A stretch of 64,000 nt of DNA. It comes from Sergeia podlipaevii (lineage: Eukaryota > Euglenozoa > Kinetoplastea > Trypanosomatida > Trypanosomatidae). The DNA lies in the NCBI GenBank assembly GCA_030849805.1, contig JASANZ010002275.1:1-64000 (forward strand). Reading direction: 5' to 3'. Below are positions 58,730 through 64,000 of this stretch, piece after piece. The notes under the pieces were generated by a model. That model saw only the letters and a program-made list of their open reading frames with translations. It did not search any database and was not told the origin of the DNA. Each line of letters begins with the position of its first letter. The stretch's first letter is position 1. A program made the translations under genes and the position numbers.

Positions 58730-60067
58730 GAGGGAGGGAGAGAGTTAAAAAAAAATTGATATCTGGCTCTAGCGTCTATCTATCTTTTTTTTTTTTTGCG
58801 TAGATGTCGCTGGTTTCCTCCACACCTTCCCCCCCCCCCCTCCTGTTGGCTCTCCTTTTGTTTGCCGATTGCGAGCGTGAACATTTTATATATTGTGCAT
58901 ATGCTTAAGTTAGTAGGGCTCTATATTATATAGAAGGCTTTGTAGCAAATGTGCTTGCTTTTTTTTTTATTATTTCATTTTTTTTTTTTTTTGCTTTAGA
59001 AGCATTGCGGATTATATGCACCCTCTTCTTTTTTTTACTTGTTGTGGAGATCGGTAGCCTTATTTTTGGTCAGTTTACCTGCCTTTTTTTATCCTTTCAG
59101 TTTTTCCCCTCCAGAGATACATCACATTGTTTGTCATGCGATGCACCATCTGTGCGAATATGTTAGTTCTCACAAAACGTTTTGTGAACGCGCGAAGAGG
59201 AAGGAAGTAGAGGTGTTTCTATTGTCCTATTTATATGTAGAATATGTGCTTTGTTATTCCAGTTACTCTCTCTATCTCTAGTGCGGCAAACGTGGTTTGA
59301 TCGAAACTTGGTACTTAGGCAATTTCCATGCACATATGTGGATCTAGGGGGTGATCATATGTGTGTGTATATATATGTATGTTGCTGCTATTGTTGTCGT
59401 TGTTGCTGTAAAACACACTTTATCATCTGTCCTCTTCCTCTACTTTGCGTCCAACAGAGATGAAGGTGCTTATTTATTTATTTATTAGTACATTTGGTAT
59501 GATATGATTGATAGTCCAAGCACACACACACAAAATGAAACGTTAACTTTTTTGTTGTTGTTGTTGTTTTTTGTTGTCTTTTTGTTGGCAGAGCAGTTTC
59601 ATTGTGTTGATAGTTGTACTTTAGTGAAACAATTTAGTTGTAAAAAAAATGAAAGTGGATGGAGAGGATGGATGTTAGCTTTATCCATTGCCAAAAAAAA
59701 AAGAAAAAAAAACAGCGAGATCTCGGAGCAAGGGGGGGAGGAGGCGCTTTTACAGCACCGTTTCCACTAGGTAGTGCCTCGCTATAACTTGTTGTAATTT
59801 CTTTAAAAAAAAAAAATGAGCATTCAATGTATGCACATGCAACGTTACTTGTTGTCGCATTTTCTCTTTTCATCTCTTCCCTCTCTTTGTTTTTCATTTT
59901 TTTCATAGTTGGGAATATTGCCAGTATACATCATACGTTGCCTTGGATTTGCTCGTGGAATATAGTTCCAAAAGGGGTTTTGAGGGGGCATAACAGTGAA
60001 ATCCATACAAATATATTATATTCCTTTTGACAACGAGAGAGGAGGGGCATTGTGAAACGAAAGAATA
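58730..60067 (+). other. 1.3-kb spacer, T-rich, C12 tract
   Basis: C12 at 58829-58840, many T runs, short ATTT repeat (59471-59486), AG-poor tract at 59880-59905 followed by AG 59907-59908, which would give a leader of about 160 nt. No gene seen. Confidence 0.5.
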
Positions 60068-62200
60068 ATGTCCGCCACAAGCTTTTTCACTGGGGGGTCT
60101 AACTATCTAGATCCCAACGATGACGGTCAGGTGACTAACAAGAAACTGACCGCGCAACAGGTCAAGACCATGCATGAACTGCCACTTGAGGATGTGAGCA
60201 TTATGGACAAGTTATGCGAGGAGGGCATTGATGCCTTTTTTGAAAATCGTGTCATGGAGTGCGAGAACATGATTAACGCCAATGCGGATAGTGATCCTCT
60301 CTCCATGTGCGGCGCGGCGCTTCTTGGCTTCTTGCGCTACGCTCTCTCCATGGAGCAGGAGCAGTCTGATCGTGCGTTGCGACTCTTACACGAAAGCAGT
60401 ACCTTCTCGGGACAACTGTATTCTACGCAGAGTAGAATGCTGAAAATATTTTCACGGCACAATAAGGATCCATCCTCCAAGTGGCTCAAACCCGCTGAGT
60501 TTCGCGCCAAGACAATTCATGCGGAGTCTCAGGCGCTGCGGTGCTTTGTGCTTGTGCTGCAACAATCTTTGGCCTCCGTTATGAAAGCCGGCATCGCTCT
60601 GAATCATGCGTATGGAGAGTATAACTCGCTGCAGCGGGAAATAGAAGAGCGGCTTGCAGCCAACAACGGAAACCGCGATGCCTTGGGAATTGACCGCAAC
60701 TCGCTTTACAGCGTCGACTTTGGTCTTGGTGCCATCAACATTGCTCTCTCTATTCTCCCTGATAATATTAGTGCGATGCTGCGCTTCTTGGGGTTCAAGG
60801 GCGACCGTGACGTGGGTCTCGCTCTCACACGGCGGTGCCTTGATAGCGGCACACTGCTCTCTCCCTTCGCTGCTCTTCTTCTCCTTGCAGTGCAAGGCAT
60901 GCTGCCAGCCATTTGTCAGATCTTGATACCTTCCTGTCTCCCAGATGCCACGAAGATTGGTCAAGAGTGTCTTGCGAATCCAAAGCTCAGCAACTCCCTT
61001 ATCTTTCTTTGGCTGATAGGTCGCATTACGAGACTGAACAGGGAAGTCGATGAAAGCGTCGCGAAGCTTGAGCGCTGTCTTGAGGGAGCACAGTCCAAGC
61101 AAATCCGCGAGAGTATGCCTCAACTTGCTCATTTTGCCTTGTATGATCAGGCCTGCAACATGTATATCAAGCAAGACTGGGCTGCCGCCATTAGATATCT
61201 AGGTCTTCTGGCAAAGGCATCGAAGTGGTCAAGCATGTACTATCTTTACGCGACAGCATGTTGTTACGAAATGCGGGTTGTCTACGAAAGCGACGCTGCA
61301 GAAGCGGACACGCTGAGGGAGTATGAGAAGAAGGCAACAGAATTTTATTGGCTTGCAGCACATCAAAAGGTAACGTATCTAGGTGGCAAAGTGAACCGGG
61401 TGGATCAGCTCATGGCGAAGCGGCTGGAAGAAATTCTCTTGGTAAATCACGTCGCTCACCCCAATTCTGGCCATAAGACAAAACGATGTGATATGGCGGT
61501 ACTTCCAGAGGGGACCGTGCTCAAGAACACGGTACCTCTTCCCATGTACGAACAACTTGTGCTGATGAATCTCAGCCATCAGGTGCCGCGCGAGCTGGCT
61601 CAGCAAATGGTGGCGTACATGGATGCGGCGCTGGAAAAGGAGATGATGCAGACAGACTCGAACGACATGGCGGCGCAGCTGCTGGTGCGTGCGCTAAGCA
61701 CGAAGAGCCCTATTGAGAAGGCAGATAGTAAGAAGATCAAGGCGAACGCGATGACTACCCAGTTTGGATGCCTGGAGTACCTGACGGGAGTAAAGGCATG
61801 CTTGTTAGCCAACAGTCCCAATGCCGAGGATCGCATTGTCGCAGAGAATCTCGCAGACATCGTGCTCAGCACGCCCCGCTACAAGGATAAGGCATGCAGT
61901 CTTAGTTATCTGAAGCCACACGTTTTGTACGACACAGCTTACATTATCTATGAGAAGGATGGGCGTGAAGCGTGTCAGAAGGTGCTCGATGCCTACACCA
62001 AAGAGTATGGGTCTTCTCACTACTACTACCACTCGCAGGTGGAGCTGAAAGTGCATCTAGCACAGTATGTGTTTAAAGCACAGCACAAGGAGGAAGAAGA
62101 GCAACTGATGCGTATAAAGAATGCAGAGTACCTACATCGCACCCAGAAGAAGATTATATCCACCACTGCATCTGAAGATCACAGTGGTCGGGAAAACTAA
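60068..62200 (+). CDS. TTC39/IML2-family TPR-like protein (710 aa)
   Basis: The stretch at about 215-255 (LYSVDFGLGAINIALSILPD, then LRFLGFKGDRDVGLAL) reproduces the core signature of the TTC39/IML2 (DUF3808) family, whose members have 'G-x-G-x-h-N-L-x-L-S-L-L-P' followed by 'L-x-x-x-G-F-x-G-D-R-x-x-G-L'. The N-terminal part (~40-110) contains the family's first helical repeats (FFENRVMECENMINANADSD, 'F/Y-N-x-A-x-x-L-x-P' position). The second half (~340-690) is TPR-like helices: WAAAIRYLGLLAKASKWSSM and YYYHSQVELKVHLAQYVFKA. Length is typical of TTC39. Yeast Iml2 is an inclusion-body clearance/lipid-droplet factor and mammalian TTC39 proteins relate to lipid metabolism and cilia; the role in kinetoplastids is unknown. 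No membrane span seen. ATG 60068 is the first in-frame ATG, no open extension. Confidence 0.88.
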   Translation: MSATSFFTGGSNYLDPNDDGQVTNKKLTAQQVKTMHELPLEDVSIMDKLCEEGIDAFFENRVMECENMINANADSDPLSMCGAALLGFLRYALSMEQEQSDRALRLLHESSTFSGQLYSTQSRMLKIFSRHNKDPSSKWLKPAEFRAKTIHAESQALRCFVLVLQQSLASVMKAGIALNHAYGEYNSLQREIEERLAANNGNRDALGIDRNSLYSVDFGLGAINIALSILPDNISAMLRFLGFKGDRDVGLALTRRCLDSGTLLSPFAALLLLAVQGMLPAICQILIPSCLPDATKIGQECLANPKLSNSLIFLWLIGRITRLNREVDESVAKLERCLEGAQSKQIRESMPQLAHFALYDQACNMYIKQDWAAAIRYLGLLAKASKWSSMYYLYATACCYEMRVVYESDAAEADTLREYEKKATEFYWLAAHQKVTYLGGKVNRVDQLMAKRLEEILLVNHVAHPNSGHKTKRCDMAVLPEGTVLKNTVPLPMYEQLVLMNLSHQVPRELAQQMVAYMDAALEKEMMQTDSNDMAAQLLVRALSTKSPIEKADSKKIKANAMTTQFGCLEYLTGVKACLLANSPNAEDRIVAENLADIVLSTPRYKDKACSLSYLKPHVLYDTAYIIYEKDGREACQKVLDAYTKEYGSSHYYYHSQVELKVHLAQYVFKAQHKEEEEQLMRIKNAEYLHRTQKKIISTTASEDHSGREN

Positions 62201-63846
62201 GGATGCCCAATCAAAACAGAAAGAAGGGGAAAGAGTTAGTGACTCGAAGCTCAATACCTCTAAATTTTGTAAATTCTTCACATCACTAGTCCTATGATAA
62301 GTTGAGAAATAGCGGCTCGCTAAGGTTTTTCTTTAATGAAAGGAGAGGAGGCGAGAAGAAAGAGTTCTCTGCTATGCAAGAAAAGAAAAGAAGAAAAAAG
62401 AAAGCCGGGAAGGGTAGCAGAAATGAATGCCCTTTTATTTTTTTTTATATCTTCTCTCTATGCAGCTGCATTTAACGAACGTACTAAGATATGGAAAGGG
62501 GACCGGGAGGGGGGGGCGGTACACCGTTTAAGAGGAGCAAACATTCTTGAGTGCTACTACGTGTGCTGGAAATCAGTGTGCTATTTGCTTAAATGATTTC
62601 AAGCATGCATATATCGGTAGACGCAAACATTCATTTTGCGCGTGCAATGATATATAACATGTTTCGAAAAGAAAAGAGAGAGAAAATAGGTCGTAAAGTA
62701 TTGAGGAGAACACTCATACGACAGCGAATATCCTCTGCCCAGGAAAAGAAATGGTGTTGTCGATACGGTGAAGGAGCATAGTTATATATATGTATCACCC
62801 TCTAGTTGTTGTTGATCAACCGGTTTATTAATTTATCTATTTATTTTATTTAGGGATAATCAACATGAGAAAATAATAGTCAATGGGGATCAAAAGGTAG
62901 CGTACGCGAGTGGGACAGGTTATTTACATTGTTTTTTTTTTCATTCTTCTGTAGATAGGATTGTGTTGTTTTTGTAAAGAGTCAGAAAATAATTATATCA
63001 ATTTAATATTTTGCAGCATTTCACAAACAGTAAATTGATCATTTTGGGATGGGGGACAGCATATATGTGCATATACCTAGTGTATAAGAAACTACACGTC
63101 CCAGCATGTGGTATTTGTGTTGTAATATATATATTTGCCTTTTTTATTTTGTTGCTATCATTGAAGTGCTGGTTCAAAGTGAAAGACCGGTCTTTTCTTT
63201 TAATTGTTTGCGCATTTTGTTTTTTTTGTTTTTCACTGTTCGTGCGCCAGGAATACCGTGTGCACTTGTATATACTATGTATTTCGTAGTAGCAAAGTGC
63301 TTTTGTTACGGATATAATTTGTGTTTCTATATTTGTGTGCGTGCGTATAGGCGCGTGTACATGGGTTTCCACACTATTAACGTACATTCTGTGCTGGATA
63401 ACTTCAATAGAATCTCAATGCGCGCACATGTCCAGTTTTTTGATTAATGTCTTTTGCCCTTCTTTTTCTCCTGCTATCGCTAGCGAGAGAGTTTTTTTGT
63501 TTGTTTGCTTGTTTGTAGTGATACAAAAGTACGCATGCACGTCACTGTTGTTGTGGCGGTGGTGGTTGTTGTTTTTCTGTGTGACATTTTTTTTATTATT
63601 ATTGCGTACATTTGAATCCCTTGTTTTCAAATTTAATCAAAAGAAAAATGCCTTACAATTCCCACTGGTTTGAGTATCTTTTGATACTGCATGAGCGCAC
63701 TGTAAATCGCCATTTTTTTTTTTCTTTAGGTGGGAAGATTTTCAATTTTTTTAAGTATGATGTAAAGCTACATTTTCCACTTTTTTTCTTATTTCTATTT
63801 TTTTTTGTTTTGTTCTTTGTGAATATAGGGATTAGTTGGAGCTTAG
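62201..63846 (+). other. 1.6-kb spacer, acceptor AG 63827-63828
   Basis: Purine-rich just after the stop (62336-62410), a G8 run (62509-62516), a perfect 10-bp palindrome GTTGATCAAC (62811-62820), then T-rich. Ends in a strong tract (63779-63820) and AG 63827-63828, 18 bases before ATG 63847. ORFs of 60-130 codons here are low-complexity; none is supported. Confidence 0.5.
63791..63828 (+). promoter_or_regulatory. Polypyrimidine tract and splice acceptor of the last gene
   Basis: T-rich 63779-63820 and first AG at 63827-63828, followed 18 bases later by ATG 63847 with an open frame to the window edge. Same arrangement as at the other genes. Confidence 0.55.
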
Positions 63847-64000
63847 ATGGAGTGCTCTCCGTGCTGGTGGGCACCGTTTGCGGGGAACAGCGCTGGAACA
63901 TGCAGCGCTGTTTATCTCATCACTTTTCCATCGGGTATCGAAGATGTAGTAAGGACTACCGTGCATGCGTTGGTGTCTTCACTACACCTTTCTCCCGCTG
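63847..64000 (+). CDS. 5' end of a gene running off the window (51 codons seen)
   Basis: From ATG 63847 the frame is open for 51 codons to the window end with no stop, and the composition changes from T-rich spacer to balanced coding-like sequence. The start reads MECSPCWWAPFAGNSAGTCS and continues AVYLITFPSGIEDVVRTTVH. It is preceded by a clear tract and AG (63827-63828). Product not recognisable from this much; no presequence or signal peptide is obvious. Confidence 0.6.
   Translation, partial: MECSPCWWAPFAGNSAGTCSAVYLITFPSGIEDVVRTTVHALVSSLHLSPA

Noticed and set aside
60452..61174. Minus-strand open frame of 240 codons opposite the TTC39-family gene
   Set aside because: Antisense shadow of a well-supported gene; no processing signals and no recognisable protein.
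62593..62781. 62-codon basic frame in the last spacer
   Set aside because: No tract/AG in front, purine-rich composition like the 3' UTR around it, no recognisable feature.
1..64000. tRNA, rRNA, CRISPR, strand-switch or telomeric repeats
   Set aside because: Scanned by eye for cloverleaf arms, rRNA-like conserved blocks, regular spacer-repeat arrays, minus-strand genes and TTAGGG arrays; none seen. A tRNAscan or Infernal run could still find small RNAs I missed.

Overview
The window looks like nuclear DNA of a kinetoplastid protist, most likely a trypanosomatid. Every supported gene lies on the + strand, none needs an intron, and the genes sit head to tail with AT-rich, T-rich spacers. Almost every start codon is preceded by a long polypyrimidine tract and an AG, the layout of polycistronic transcription resolved by spliced-leader trans-splicing. 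The protein set fits: a p25-alpha/TPPP protein, a divergent kinesin, IQ/TPR and RCC1-like proteins, and long unrecognised proteins with disordered, low-complexity insertions. I cannot fix the genus from sequence alone. No tRNA, rRNA, CRISPR array, strand-switch region or intact transposon was seen.

Layout: (1) 1-382, the 3' end of a medium-chain dehydrogenase/quinone oxidoreductase. (2) 1-8.2 kb: a probable mitochondrial protein built from repeated helical modules (1023-3830), a candidate 52-residue tail-anchored microprotein (4725-4883) and a MAP-kinase-kinase-like kinase (5719-6858). (3) 8.2-22.2 kb: a 2,074-residue coiled-coil protein, an unknown 474-residue protein, a two-module FtsX-like permease and an unknown 281-residue protein. 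(4) 22.7-36.9 kb: DEAD-box helicase Dbp10/DDX54, a polycystin/mucolipin-type channel, a TPR + six-IQ protein, and an RCC1-repeat protein ending in a CaaX box. (5) 38.3-41.2 kb: a small single-span probable mitochondrial protein, a degenerate ~196-bp tandem repeat, and pyroglutamyl-peptidase I. (6) 41.9-50.7 kb: a thioredoxin-like/zeta-type P-loop fusion, an E2-like protein without the HPN motif, a helicase-like protein with a changed DEAD box, and a Xi-class glutathione transferase. (7) 51.2-64 kb: a kinesin, p25-alpha/TPPP, a protein with three copies of an unrecognised PLR-box repeat plus a ubiquitin-like tail, a TTC39/IML2-family protein, and the first codons of another gene at the right edge.

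The genes do not form an operon in the functional sense; in this kind of genome neighbours share a transcript, not a pathway. Two loose themes recur: flagellum/cytoskeleton (kinesin, p25-alpha, IQ/TPR protein, possibly the RCC1-CaaX protein and the polycystin-like channel) and mitochondrion (modular protein at 1 kb, 154-residue protein at 38.3 kb, helicase-like protein at 46.9 kb). The most promising undescribed items are the PLR-box repeat protein, the RCC1-CaaX protein, the thioredoxin-like/P-loop fusion, the repeated helical module of the 935-residue protein, the microprotein, the decayed tandem array, and a set of G10 tracts in 3' UTRs. All start codons below are ATG; several reading frames stay open upstream to a TTG or GTG, and those extensions were not used.
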